From: Mermis nigrescens
Lineage: Eukaryota; Nematoda; Enoplea; Mermithida; Mermithidae
Length of the DNA stretch: 64,000 nt
Reading direction: 5' to 3'
Assembly (NCBI GenBank): GCA_036768485.1
Contig: JAVLUZ010000223.1
Span: forward strand, 1,815,893-1,879,892
Numbering within the stretch: position 1 is the first letter of the stretch; each line of letters opens with the position of its first letter. Positions 21,225-32,938 of this stretch are shown here, piece by piece. The notes below the pieces were generated by a model. The model saw nothing but the letters and a program-made list of their open reading frames with translations, was not told the origin of the DNA and ran no database searches. A program made the position numbers and the translations under genes.

Positions 21225-21986
21225 CTAGCAAAGAAAAATGCTCCGATGGAACAAAAAAGATGAATATACTTGGAATTGTGGATTATTATGGATGTAAAAG
21301 GAGGGGACTAGGAAAAATCTACCTAAAGTCGGAAAATCTGCTAAAAATCACACTTTCTCTAAGCAACGCAAAAAATCGATGTATATTCTGCGGCCAACAG
21401 ATTAAAATTAATATTCAACCATAACAATGATTGAAACAGCAGCACGTTAGCTATGCAGTAGCTATGGGAAATGATATTAAGTAAACTAACAGTCTTCCAA
21501 GCCAATTGAATGAAATAGCAAACATCGAAGACAATTGAAGACATGGTTGGTTAAAAACAGTAGGAAACACGTAAGTTGACTTGAAACAGACTTAATGTAG
21601 ATACACTAGCATGCCCGAAACGATTGTGTGCACTAATCAATCGGCTCCTGCTTTGCTTGCTATAATGCTCATAAAACAAAACAACTTTAAATACAATACC
21701 TCTTAGTTTTCTATCAATCAGGTGCCAGCAATTTAGAAAAGTAACCTTGATAGATTTCGTTTATACACTCTTATCTGAAACTTCGAACATTATTTAAAAA
21801 AGACACTTTTTTAGAGGCCGCAGAATATACATCGATTTTTTGCGTTGCTTAGAGAAAGTGTGATTTTTAGCAGATTTTCCGACTTTAGGTAGATTTTTCC
21901 TAGTCCCCTCCTTTTACATCCATAATAATCCACAATTCCAAGTATATTCATCTTTTTTGTTCCATCGGAGCATTTTTCTTTGCTAG
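21225..21986. mobile_element. 762-bp element with identical 171-bp arms
   Basis: The left arm 21225-21395 (starting CTAGCAAAGAAAAATGCTCC) and the right arm 21816-21986 are exact inverse complements by eye over all 171 bases. The dinucleotide TA flanks both sides (21223-21224 and 21987-21988), as for Tc1/mariner-type elements. The 420-bp interior has no convincing gene. Identity of the arms suggests a recent insertion or recent homogenisation, unlike the decayed neighbours. Confidence 0.93.
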
Positions 21987-22285
21987 TACACTACTTTTAA
22001 TTAGCGTGATTTCAGTACATCAGTCAGTAAACACAATCAGTAACATGCCACAATAATGACAACAGTCCAAGAACGCGGAAAACAATATTGTTCTTAACAT
22101 CAGCATTATCCTTTTTAAACAAGACAACCTTATTGACACCATCCATTTTCAAATTAAAACTGCATTAAGTTATTTCTTCTTAATGTGCAGTTCACTTATA
22201 ATCAAGCACAAAAATTTAACCAACGAATTCACATTGCAAATCCTCACTCAATCAATACACAAGCACAATGTGTTGTGACTTTTGA

Positions 22286-22385
22286 AATTGAAAACACCCA
22301 ATTTTCAATTTTCAAATTGAAAATTGGATCAATTTTCAAATTGAAAATTGGGTCAATTTTCAAATTGAAAATTGGGTGTTTGAAT
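22286..22385. repeat. Palindromic minisatellite
   Basis: About three and a half tandem units near 28 bp built on the palindrome TTTTCAAATTGAAAA with a GGATCA or GGGTCA linker. The outer units end in ACACCCAATTTTC and GAAAATTGGGTGTTT, so the whole block folds back on itself. Confidence 0.8.
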
Positions 22386-22739
22386 TTGCGATGAAGAAAA
22401 TAATCAAAAGATAGTCACTTGGTTTATTTAAGCCGAGTAATAAAATAACGACCGTCCACCAATTCCAAACTAAACGCAACTAATCTGATCACTATGAAAA
22501 AGTTTTGAAAAATGAGCTTGCTAAGCGAGAGTTGTAAACCAAGAGAAACTTAAAGTTAAAACCTACCATTAAATTATGAGAGAATTATAAAAGATTTTAA
22601 ACTTCAAGAAAATGGAAAAGGCGGGATGTTGGTAAATTAGAAGGCAAAGATTTTCGGCAAAAATTCAAAAACTTCACGCAAATATCAAATGTAAGGAACA
22701 CTAACGCTTTGATTTGGTAGTAAAATAAATTTGTAGTAT

Positions 22740-24925
22740 AGACTACATATTAACAACAAATGAATAGTGCAAACTTTACACAACTACTAGGTGTAGAGAA
22801 TACTAACAGTTTACGGCTTATTAATGTACATGATTACAATAAAGCTGCATATCTTTGTCGACTTCTGTGCACAGTAGTGTGATTGCTGGTTCATTTTAAA
22901 CCACTTTTGCAGGCAATTTACATCAATTAAACGATAGCTCTCCATGTGCAAGATTTTGTGAAACATATTATAAACACGGCTAAGAAAGATTTAACTTTAA
23001 TGCAACCCATTTAAGACAAAATTACATCTCTTCAATGATCTAAGGACACTTGAACATAATTTTTAAATCACTTTAGATTACTTTTGAGGTAAACAAACTC
23101 ACTTAATTGATGTCTCACATATGAATCCTTGAAATTTTCTTGACTTCAGTTACAAAGTCTCTGCAAGTCTATCGAATTAGGGTTAACACGTAACGTAAAC
23201 TTTACACAAACACATAGCGTAAAGAATATTTTAGTCGGATTCGTAATTTTGATATTGCTCCGATATTTCTTTCAACATTTATGGAAAAATGAGTCTCCAT
23301 AATGTTTTAAAGACAATAAACATTAGGTTTAAACCACTTTGCAATACTGCTGAGTGTAAGCAAGCGCGCCCAATTGACGTATATATTTCATTCCCTGTAA
23401 ATTTTTATATCTCAGGAAAAAATTTCGATTTTTGCAATGCTCTAGAACAAAGGCTAACATGCAGTGTAAAAAATTACTCGGATATTATGATCAACATTCA
23501 TGAAAAAATTATGTCTCTACAATGGTCTGAGGACATATAAACAATGAATGTAAACTACTTTACATCACTGTTGGATGTAAACAAACGCGCCTACGTGACG
23601 TCTCACATTTGATCCTTTGAAAACTTCTAGGCTCCAAGAAAAAATTAGGTTTCAGGAATGCTCAAAAACGAAGATAAATATATATGTAGTGTAAACTTCA
23701 TGTAAACACCTAGTGTAAAGAAGATTTTAGTCAGATTCGTAATTTTGATATTGTTCCGATATTACGATTAATATTTATGAAAAAATTAAGTCTACATAAT
23801 GTTCTATGGGCAAACTAACAATTGGTGTAAACTACTTTACAACACCGTAGAGTGTAAACATATGCGCCAGACTGGCATATCAAATTTGATTCCTGGTCCA
23901 TTTCTAGACTTGATAAACGTGTCCCTGACTCGTAACCGGAGAAGCAGGCAGAAAAAACAAGACAGAAACGCATTTAAAACTCCAAATTTTTGACTTTACA
24001 CTCGCTAAATATTAATGTATAGACAATTTGCTTTGACATGCACCCGATATAAAGCACTTTATTTTTATTCTATTAGACTTATCCCGACTTCTGGACGGAG
24101 AAAGTGGCGAACAAAAAACGCAACAAAAACGTATTTTCCACCATTTAGAACACTGTAAACTTTAAAATTCCGTACCGAACTCCCCATTGAGTTTAAAGAA
24201 ATTCGGTTTGGTACAATTTGTAGCTTTTAAATCGTAGTACATTCCTGTGTGCCAAAATTCTGTTGCAAAAATTATTTGGCATGATTTATCAATCAAACTT
24301 CGGAAAAAACGTGTTTTTTAGCCCATTTTTTACCTCTGATTTCGAACTTTACACCCCCATAAATAACTCAATATTGCGTTTTTTTAAATGCGGTTTGCTG
24401 CGATGTTTAGCCCCTGTGAGGCACTTTATTAATGCTGTCTTCGATTTGCACTGACTCATAAGCGGAAAAATTTGGCAGAGAAATCTTAGTTAAAATCCAT
24501 TTTTTTACACCATCCACTAGAGTGTAAACTTTAAACCCCAGGATCTAACTCACCATAGAGCATAGAAGACTTTGCTTATATGCAGAATGTAGCCCTTGAT
24601 CCGCTCTACATTTCTGTCAGAAAACATTTTAAAAACCTCATAACCGGAGTTAGTATCGGACATAGGAAGGTTGAAAACTCGACCAAAAAGTGCTTTTTCA
24701 CTCCCAGATTTTCGCACTCTTTACACTACCGTTCGATAAATAATGCGAATTTCAAAAAACAAAAAAAGTGTCATCTGTAGAATTCATCCCTCTATTATCC
24801 TATTCTGTTCAATCCTTCGAGTCATCAATACTCAGTTGTCCACATGCCGCAGTAAAAAGGTCCCAAAATTTGTCCTATGTTATAACGTTACACAAAAACT
24901 TTACACCTTCTTTACACAGTCAATT
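22740..24925. repeat. 2.2-kb repeat field with GTGTAAAC words
   Basis: Long degenerate tandem units. The phrase GTAAACAAACnCGCC or a close variant recurs at about 23092, 23356, 23576 and 23853, giving irregular spacings of 220-280 bp. GTGTAAAC, GTGTAAAG and their inverses recur throughout, more than a dozen times, down to CTTTACACCTTCTTTACAC at 24899-24917. Short reading frames in here (23289-23540, 24580-24780 and others) are not genes. It may be the inside of a large non-coding element whose ends I cannot define. Confidence 0.6.
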
Positions 24926-25088
24926 TTGAGTTTCAAGAAAAACAAAAAAACACGGGCAGCGAATTTTTTTATTATCTTCCTTTTAAAAAAAACCGCACCT
25001 TCCAGAAGTGTCCCGTTATAGCTGTAGGGGGTGCCCAGGTGTTGGGGGTACCCAAGTATATTATAGGTACGCGCTAACGCGCTACCTA

Positions 25089-25236
<148 letters not shown>

Positions 25237-25429
25237 GAAAGCAAAGGTCGGGATGTACTGCTCTCCGTTGATAAAAGACAACTGTAGATGGGACTTCGTT
25301 GTGACACGAAAAAAGATTAGTTAAATCACATTAATTATATTTTTAGCGCAATCTAGTTTACATTTCACAAACCATTTGTTGCGGCTTACGAACGGATTTT
25401 ATTGAAATCCAATTTAGTTTTGGCTAGAA

Positions 25430-25562
25430 ATGGCTGCTAAACAACATTTCGAAAAGTTTCGTGCCGATGTTTCCAAAAAGCTTCACGAGCCGAACAAATT
25501 CAATGAAGCACTGGGTCAAGTGGAATCAAAAACCGGACTCGACCGATTTTACATGTTTTGCG
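25430..25562 (+). CDS. REEP5/6-like exon 1
   Basis: 44 codons plus one base, ending at a GTAAGT donor. It encodes MAAKQHFEKFRAD through GLDRFYMFC. The split glycine codon (G then GT) is completed by exon 2. Confidence 0.93.
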
Positions 25563-28500
25563 GTAAGTTATTCTCGTTATTAAGCATTGTGAAGTGTACA
25601 GCTGAAACACGAATTTTTGTCATTCGCCTAATTTAAATTATATATTCGGCGCTTTTATATTTTGTCATCAATTTATCTAGAGCCGTCTTAAGGCTTGGTC
25701 TAGGCGCCTGAGCCAGAGCTGGTTCCGACACCGGGTCTAGAATGCTTTCGGGCGGGGCCGGGCCGGAGTCTGATAATGTGAAAATTTGTTAATATTTAAG
25801 TGAAAGTTTGACATCATGCCTCGATTGCGTGTGCAATCTAATTTTTCTATTATCGGATCACGCTTCTTTAGCACCATGCTAATGAAACTTGCTCGTGCTA
25901 ATGAAAATTATAGCACGACTTTCTATGGAGGAGAAAGGATTTTTCACAGCCTAAAGTATAGAAATTTTAATGTTTTTTCAATGTATCTTTCAGTAAAAAT
26001 TTTGAAAAATTCTTGGCGCTTCGCGCGGAATATCATGATTACTATTTATGTAGTCTCCCCGAGCGCGCGGTTGAAACATTCCAGAATTAATTTTCGTGCA
26101 ATCTAAACAATTATGCATTTGTTTCGTCCGTTTGTTTAAAGATTCCAGGCACGATATAATAACTTTGTGACAACTTTTTACTGAAAACAAATTTAGCTTC
26201 TGTTTATTTATTCATTTCGTAAAAGCAGCTGTTTTGTTATCAGATTCAATTAGTATATGGCTGGCAACTGCATTATCACTTTTAATATTGCAATAGGAGC
26301 ACAGTATATCAGCTTTTTTAGTCCAATGAGCGTCAGAAAGTCAACAATCGTGATTTACCATGAATTTCTTGATTATTTTAATCTACTTGTACTGATGCTA
26401 ACGCAAACAAAATATTGATTTGTAGAATGTCATGGCATCCTCGTACAATTATATTCAAACAGAAAAAACATGCATCGCTGACAGCACGTAATAGGTAAAA
26501 ACATAGCGTGCTAATGCAAGTGATTTAATGCTAATTGAGCAAATTTTGAAAAACGCTTTTCTAAATATATGCCGATCAGAACACATTTCATTAAATAACC
26601 TCTGCATGATTGTGCTGATATTAAATGGTACAGAATTATCTTATCAACTAGACATACATAATCCAGGTTGATCTGACCCCGAAGGAAATAAACATGAAGC
26701 AGGTAGAACAAAATTACATTAAATGACGGATGAAAATGTAATTTTCCCATATTGATATCGTAATTGAAATCAAATTTGATTTGATTTAATTCAGTTATTA
26801 AATACATATAAAACTTGATTTAATGTGAAAAAGCGTTGAAATCATAATCGATTCGTGAATATATTACCATTCTGCGTAATGCATTTCCTAAGTAGGTATA
26901 TACGTCATATTTGTCTAGCTTGAATACATGGAACTTTCAAATACTTCTGAAAAGTAAAAAATTGGATAGAATAAACTGGTAAAAAATGCCTTTTTGTCAT
27001 CACGTAGGTATCGTTGCACTCATTGCTTTGTATATGACCTTTGGACACTTTGCCGAGCTGGTTTGCAATGTGGTTGGTTTTGCCTATCCGGCTTACATGT
27101 CGTAAGTCCTGTTAATTTTACTGGACGCTTCGTTATTTGGTGCTTGTAGCTACTGACCTTTTATTTGATAAAGTGTTGAATTTTCAATTAATTTAGAATA
27201 CGGTTTAAAATGATTGCCAAACAATAGAAATTATTAATAATAATTGTAAAATCTTTATTAAAATCTTGATTAATTTTTGAAGATAATTTAAATATAATTA
27301 ATAATTATGATTAACATAGGTAATTTATAATGACCGAAAATAATTGCTAGTCTAAAATAATTGTGCATAGGAAATTTATCATATATCCCTTTTGTTACAA
27401 CAACAGTCTTACTTTATGTTTTGATCTTCAACGGGCTTGAAAAACTTATCTCTATTTTCTGTTTTTCGTTTCACTAGTAGTTTTTAGTCAAACATATTCT
27501 GAGTTTTTAAAGCTTAGCAATAATTTTTTGATCATTCAATCTTAGTTTTGCTACCGTAATTTTAGCATAGATTGAATTATTTTTTTTGAATCCACGGAGT
27601 AGTACCTACCCAGAATTTCGAAAATGTAAAAAGTGAAGGTATACCATTAATCAAATTTTGTAGTCTCGATGGACACGTGTATCAAATGTCTGAAACCGTG
27701 ACTTCAGTCAGCTAAACCAGAATAGTTATTGTTGGTTAGGGCCCACATGGGCATATTGGGGGTGAGAGAATTGTATCACTCATACCTAAGGTTTTGGAAA
27801 ATTAGGTACTGTCAGGTAATTTTTAAAAGGGGAATGTGCTGCAAGCACTGTTTTTTTAGCGCCCTGCTAATGAAACTGGTCGCGCGCTAATGAAAAATTT
27901 GGACCATTAGCACAGCGCGCTAACGCAAAAAATTTGTATATTTTGAACAAAAAATGAGTAAAAAAATTAAAGTTGAAAGAAGCAAGAGGAGAGTAAAGTA
28001 AAAACAGGGTAAAGGAGATTCAAAAATTTATTTTCAATCACAAATTCTTGATCAAGGTTTTGTTGTTATAGTTGACATAGGCATTTCTAAGCTTTATTAC
28101 GTTCTATTCTATGACGGAATTATAAAATAGTACAGGTAAGCGATATTTAGCCATCTGAACTCGCTTTGTGTATATAATATAAAGCATACGATTTATCATT
28201 GCGCTAGTGAGGATTTCATGGCGCTAATGGCTTCAGAACACCGTTAGCGGCTGCGCTCATGGAGGTGGCGCTAAAAAAATACTGGCTGCAAGACAGTTTT
28301 TGAGCTTACTGTGGAAAAAGGTCGAAAATTCTATACGAAAACGGTAAAGATATCAAAATTTTCCGGCGCTTCACGCTGCATTGATAAATTAATGTATTTT
28401 GTATCGCTGAAACCCATAAATTGGCTGAACTTCACTATTAAGGGTCAAAAAACTTAGTTTACCGTGAATTACATTTAACTTTACCGTATTATGATGGGTG

Positions 28501-31500
28501 CTTCAAAATTTGTACAGAATGAACATTGACTTTTGAGAACTGCTGTACATGTACAGAGAGACGTTGTCCGAAAAAAACAATGACCACGATTTCCTACATG
28601 ACCATTCCTGGATCATTCCCTTCTAGCCACTTCTCCTTGCCCATGTATGATCTAGACTCATCCATTAACCACTCACTCTTGGGCGTACGGTTTGCACTAA
28701 GACTTTTTGGATCCATATTTACTTATAATTTGAACGCTTGGCCCCTTTTTAGCGGACGTTTGCCATTTTTCGGCATTAACTAAAATTTTTCGATATCTCA
28801 AGGCAGGGTGGGAGTGATGAAAAATTTAATTTTCGAAAATTTGGAGCGATAATGACTGATTACTTTTGCGTAAAATTTGCTTTCTTGAATGTCATGTGAC
28901 TTCGAAGATTAGCCTTTGTGAACAATACTTATTTTTGTTTTTGTCTCACTCCACTTCCAACCAGCATACATTTTTTATAGCATTAAAGCTGTGGAATCTA
29001 GTCAGAAAACGGACGACACGCAGTGGTTGACTTACTGGATTATTTTCGCGCTTTTGAACATTTTGGAATTCGGCGAGGATACCATCGTGGGATATTTCCC
29101 GATATATTGGCTTGTTAAGGTACGGTGGGCTCGTACATACAACAGGGGTATGGAAAAACCCCAGTTATAATCGACCGCGTCCTGTCCATTTCATCCCACA
29201 ATTGTTGACATCTTTACCCGTTTAGTCGACTTTGTTTTTGCAAAAAATGCTTTCCTGAACTTTTCAATGCCTTTTCCATGATTTTGTTTCAAAGTCATTT
29301 ATGTATTCTCTCCCTAGGAATGGCCGGCTAACCCCAACCAGAACTTCAAGGCGATCCTCATATGATCGCGCTCATACTTGATCTTGGGTGTTTCACCTTC
29401 CCCTCCCTCCCTCCAGAAAACTTTTCACCCCCTTCCCCTTCAGAGAAATTTCCACCCTTCCTTAGAAATTTTTTCAACCCCCAGAATCGGCGATTTTTCT
29501 GGATTCCTAAAATTTGCTATAAATTTCTTAAAAAGGTGCTTTTTAAAGCATTTTTATCCATCTATCTGCTCAAGACAAAAGGGTCAAATTTTCGGCGCTT
29601 CGCGCCATATGCTCATGCTTTGACTATTGTACTAAATTTATTCGATGTCTTTTGAAATTTTTTTATGTTTTTATGCTCTGGAAAGATCGAGCATCGTCAG
29701 AAACGCCGAAAAACGATGTTTTGACGCGTGCACTCACCATTTTTTAACCCAAAAAAGGCACTCCAAACCCCCCCCAGAATTCCCACACTGTGCATGTTTG
29801 GTCGCGCTGGTGCGCATCGGTGATTATTGAATTATTTTAGCCATTCTAATCAGCAGCATACATGGCCATGATGACCCGAATTCTTGGATGAGAAAAAATT
29901 CGCAAAGGTCAAAAAATCAGCGGTAAGACAAAAATCTTTTTCAGCCTTTCTCATTAAGCTCTCTTTATTGGCAAAGAAAAATCGCGGAAACACTAGAGAA
30001 AAATCCAATTGCTGATCCGCGGGGTTTTTTAATTCTTGGGTAGCGTCGAAACTCTACCCACGCCCTTATGCTATCTGCAGTCTTATAAAAGAATGCGTGC
30101 CTTGTTTATGTGCTTGCTTGAAAATAGTAGGTATTTGCTTCCTTTTCTTGTTTAATATCCGTCAACTCAATTGGATTATATGTAGCAAAATTCGCATAGA
30201 AGTAAATTTCTGGCAAAATCGGCAAACTTTAGATCGTTTTATATATATATATACATATCGTGCTCATTTGTTTTCGAATTATAAAACTTATTATTTATCT
30301 ATTCTACAAAATTCAATTAAATTACGTAAAAATCAAGCTGGAACTGTTGTTGTGCTTCGTCTTGGGTAATCCAACGACTGAAATTTGGGTGGAAGATTTA
30401 ATCAATTTGATATTTTTGGCAATTTAAGAATATCGCTTCTTATTATGACAATAACGACATTTCGATCGCTTGTTTTTAGGCAGAAACATTCAGACCGCTA
30501 GCACCTCACTTTAGTATTTCTTCAAATTGTTTTTTCTATGGATTTGTGTTTTTTCACCATATTTGCACACGGTCAAAAGCTATGAGAGAAGTAAACTGAG
30601 TTTCATTTGGGGGGGGTAAATGACTAATTGTTTACCTATTTAATGTCAAATTCTTGCACTTAATTCGTCGTTTTTTATTTTTCATGAATGTTTATGGTTG
30701 AATTTGCATGAAAACGATACCAGACTCCTAAAATCAAGTATATGCAAAATAATGGAAGAAGTATATGTTCTTGAAATTACGTCATTTGACGCTTTTTCAT
30801 GGTTCAATCAATCGGTTTTGGTCCAAAAAAGCCCGAGCAGGGGTATGCTTCTCTATGCTTCCCATACTCCTCCCCAGTGTGCATGTTTATTATGCAAGCT
30901 TGATCACAGTTTTGATAAAAACGACCTATTCGCTTACTTACATATTTACCCTGTAGGGATGCAACGGGTACCCGAACGAAATTTAGAACCCGAACCCGTA
31001 TAAACTGAACTTGACTACCCGAACCCGAATGTTTATGGATTTTATTCGGGTATTTTTAAGCTCTAAAATCCCACACTTGTATGTCAAAGATTCAAAAATT
31101 TTCGGCTTTTTGCGCCGTTTTCAGTTTGTTCGACCCGAAAAAGCTGAATTTCATGTAGTTATCAAGTACACATAAATGGCTATGTAATTAAGTTTTATAT
31201 TTCAATCTATTCACGTGAATTTTTAATCTTTTTATTTCACAAAACGATTACCAAATGATTCGTATAAAATGCTGAATACTGCTTTTTTGGTCTTAATTAA
31301 ACTTGATTTCTAGCAAGTATGTATATCAGACACTATACACAGAGCGCTAACTCATTTACATTAGCGTTCTTGCACACTGAGAGGAGGAAGGAAAATCACT
31401 GGAAACTTGTGTGAAACATTGAATAATTAGGCACTAGGCATCTAATAATAATAAAAATTGTAACATCTGGCTTTCATGTACCTAAGAAATTCGCTATACA

Positions 31501-31990
31501 CTGGTATTCCTAACTTACTGAAACGTCCTCCTAACCCGAACCCGAATAAATTGAAGTGGACTACCCGAACCCGAATAAACTTGGATGAACTACCCGAACC
31601 TGAATACACCAAAATTCACTACCCGTTGCATCCCTGTTACCCTGAAAATATGCGTCAAAATCAAAAATTTACAATTATTGAAATATTAAAGTCAGTCACT
31701 AGGCACTCTTACGTGGCCAACCTTAAATTAATGCATACTTCGCAGTAGCTCATTCAGTTTGGTCAATTACAACTTGAATTTAGTGCGCCTTCCTGGTCTA
31801 TTTGTACTTGCCGACAACCATGGGAGCACAAAAGATCTACAACCGCGTCGTCAAGCCGTTTGCTTCCCGATTCATTCATTCGAGCAGCAGCCCTGGATCG
31901 ACTTTCAGCAAGGCTGCTGATAGTAGTTCTTCTTATTCATACATTTCACCATACATGCAACAGGGCGGATCCCCCGCTCAAAGTCGGTAA
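25430..31990 (+). CDS. REEP5/6-type ER membrane-shaping protein
   Basis: Four exons (25430-25562, 27008-27101, 28981-29119, 31784-31990) join in phases 1, 2 and 0 into 190 codons; human REEP5 has about 189. The family (TB2/DP1/HVA22) bends tubular ER membranes using hydrophobic hairpins. Seen here: an N-terminal cytosolic segment with KTGLDRFYMF (about 34-43), hydrophobic segments near 45-76 (GIVALIALYMTFG, then VVGFAYPAYMS), the conserved IKAVES at 77-82, DDTQWLTYW at 87-95, further hydrophobic stretches to about 131, and GAQKIYNRVVKPF. The normal amphipathic, charged C-terminus is not evident. Instead there is a serine-rich tail, and its last 12 residues and stop come from a transposon. The ATG chosen is the first in frame; a TTTTGGCTAG two bases before it could be an acceptor from a 5' UTR exon. 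A paralogue-level name (REEP5 or REEP6) cannot be settled. Confidence 0.93.
27008..27101 (+). CDS. REEP5/6-like exon 2
   Basis: Starts after the acceptor CACGTAG, ends at GTAAGT. It encodes the first hydrophobic hairpin, from IVALIALYMTFGH to VVGFAYPAYM, with a phase 2 end (TC). Confidence 0.95.
27846..28284. mobile_element. GCGCTAATG-word element in REEP intron 2
   Basis: Ends CACTGTTTTTTTAGCGCC and the inverse of CAGTATTTTTTTAGCGCC, with perfect 8-bp duplications GCTGCAAG at 27838-27845 and 28285-28292. The subterminal regions repeat GCGCTAATG and its relatives. The ends resemble those of the TGTACAAAG-word elements (CAGTGTTTTTTT) although the inner word differs. Confidence 0.9.
28345..28480 (+). 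mobile_element. Fragment of the GGCGTAGCC family
   Basis: It contains GAAAACGGTAAAGATATC, the hairpin variant GGCGCTTCACGCTG near 28362, and AACCCATAAATTGGCTGAAC. These follow in the same order in the complete element at 36900-37030. No termini are present. Confidence 0.55.
28981..29119 (+). CDS. REEP5/6-like exon 3
   Basis: It follows the acceptor TTTTTTATAG; its first base completes a serine codon. It encodes IKAVESSQKTDDTQWLTYW and continues to FPIYWLVK, the most conserved part of the family. Donor GTACGG, phase 0. Confidence 0.96.
29373..29800 (+). mobile_element. CATACATGATC-family MITE in REEP intron 3
   Basis: Starts CATACTTGATCTTGGG, ends GTGCATGTTTG. Flanks ATCGCGCT (29365-29372) and GTCGCGCT (29801-29808) match at 7 of 8. 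It contains a perfect GGCGCTTCGCGCC hairpin near 29598. Confidence 0.9.
29860..30068. mobile_element. Diverged CATAGG-like MITE remnant
   Basis: CATGGCCATGATGACCCG, then CAAAGGTCAAAAAATCAGC, then CATTAAGCTCTCTTTATTGGC follow the order of the CATAGG family. Ends and duplication are lost. Confidence 0.4.
30954..31636. mobile_element. TAGGGATGCAAC-end element, CCCGAA word
   Basis: Ends TAGGGATGCAACGGGTA and TACCCGTTGCATCCCTG. Perfect 8-bp duplications TTACCCTG at 30946-30953 and 31637-31644. Both subterminal regions carry runs of CCCGAACCCGAA (30970-31050 and 31532-31625). A diverged hairpin (CGGCTTTTTGCGCCG) is near 31104. It lies in REEP intron 3, 147 bp before exon 4. hAT-type by TSD and TAGGG start. 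Confidence 0.94.
31784..31990 (+). CDS. REEP5/6-like exon 4 with transposon-derived end
   Basis: It follows the acceptor GAATTTAG in phase 0. It encodes CAFLVYLYLPTTMGAQKIYN and RVVKPF, which align with the REEP5 region around MLKCGFLLW and KRIIRPF. A serine-rich tail (SSSSPGSTFSKAADSSSSYS) follows. From 31950 the sequence is the CATACATGTAAC MITE, so YMQQGGSPAQSR and the TAA are read from the element. A possible donor inside the element (CG followed by GTAATT at 31986) leaves open a splice to an unseen exon. Confidence 0.85.
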   Translation, partial: CAFLVYLYLPTTMGAQKIYNRVVKPFASRFIHSSSSPGSTFSKAADSSSSYSYISPYMQQGGSPAQSR

Positions 31991-32174
31991 TTCATCCAAC
32001 CCCCCAAAGTCAGAAATTTTTGACCACCTCCCCCTCTCCCTATTTTTGGCAAAAATTTACGTTTTATGACCATTTTTACTGTTTTGCCGTTTTGGCCGAA
32101 AATTGAAGGTCATGACCCCCGTCTAAAGTTGGCTGACTATCTCTCTCCCAGAATTTTGAGCTGTTACGCCCGTG
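31950..32174 (+). mobile_element. CATACATGTAAC-family MITE at the REEP stop codon
   Basis: The left end is CATACATGCAACAGGGCGG, the interior has CCGTTTTGGCCGAAAATTG, and the right end is TTTTGAGCTGTTACGCCCGTG. The outer duplication is not convincing (CATTTCAC and TGCATTCA). The element supplies the last 12 REEP codons and the beginning of the 3' UTR. Confidence 0.8.
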
Positions 32175-32257
32175 TGCATTCAGCTATCTGTGGAATGGAT
32201 CGAAACAGGAATTGGCGTTCTGGTTAATAGAATCAAAACCTGCTGCTGTAGACAACT

Positions 32258-32263
32258 AATAAA
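32258..32263 (+). terminator. Candidate polyadenylation signal of REEP-like gene
   Basis: AATAAA 268 bp after the stop codon, downstream of the MITE. It is the first canonical signal after the stop that I can find. Use is not shown. Confidence 0.4.
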
Positions 32264-32384
32264 TTAATATTTTAGCACATTGTCGATTCGTGACTTGCTT
32301 TATTGATAAGACAGAAAAATTCGATTTTTGATGATTTCGACTTTATTTTCTCTCTGCATGGCTTTACGCGTAAAATTGATGTCG

Positions 32385-32620
32385 GCATGCATGTAAGAGC
32401 TCGATATTTCGGATGGGGGATTCCGCTAATTGCTAGGGGTAGGGGGTAAATGACCTCCAATTTTTGGCCAAAAAGTCCAAAAAAAACACCTAAAGCGGCC
32501 AAAAAATTCAATTTTTCTAAAAATCGGGGCTGGGGTTAAAAATGTTTTTACTTGGGGTTGGGGTGGGGACAACCAACTTTGGTTGGGGGATCTCCCGTCC
32601 CTCTGTTTCATGTTTGGATG
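32385..32620 (-). mobile_element. CATACATGTAAC-family MITE
   Basis: GCATGCATGTAAGAGCTCG at the left and CCCTCTGTTTCATG at the right match the two family ends in degraded form. The interior GACCTCCAATTTTTGGCCA is typical. Confidence 0.7.
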
Positions 32621-32938
32621 TCGAAATTTATCATAATTGTACGCAAATATGTAGGTTTGGTGTGTGAGCTTAAAGTGAATGAAACGAAGTGCTTTGCATT
32701 TCTCAATAATTCATATCTTCAAATATAGTGTTTCTGACCATCTATTACGATTTACGGATAAAAAATCGATAACCAAAAATTATCAATTTTGTATCCGGAT
32801 CTGATGAAACGATAGTAAACGACTTTGTCGTTAAAAACATGCCAAACGTAAATCAATCGCAGTCAGAGGATTTTTTTACCACAAATGTTTTTTTACTCAT
32901 GAGCATTTTTGTAACGGGGAAATTTAAATCTCATTTAA

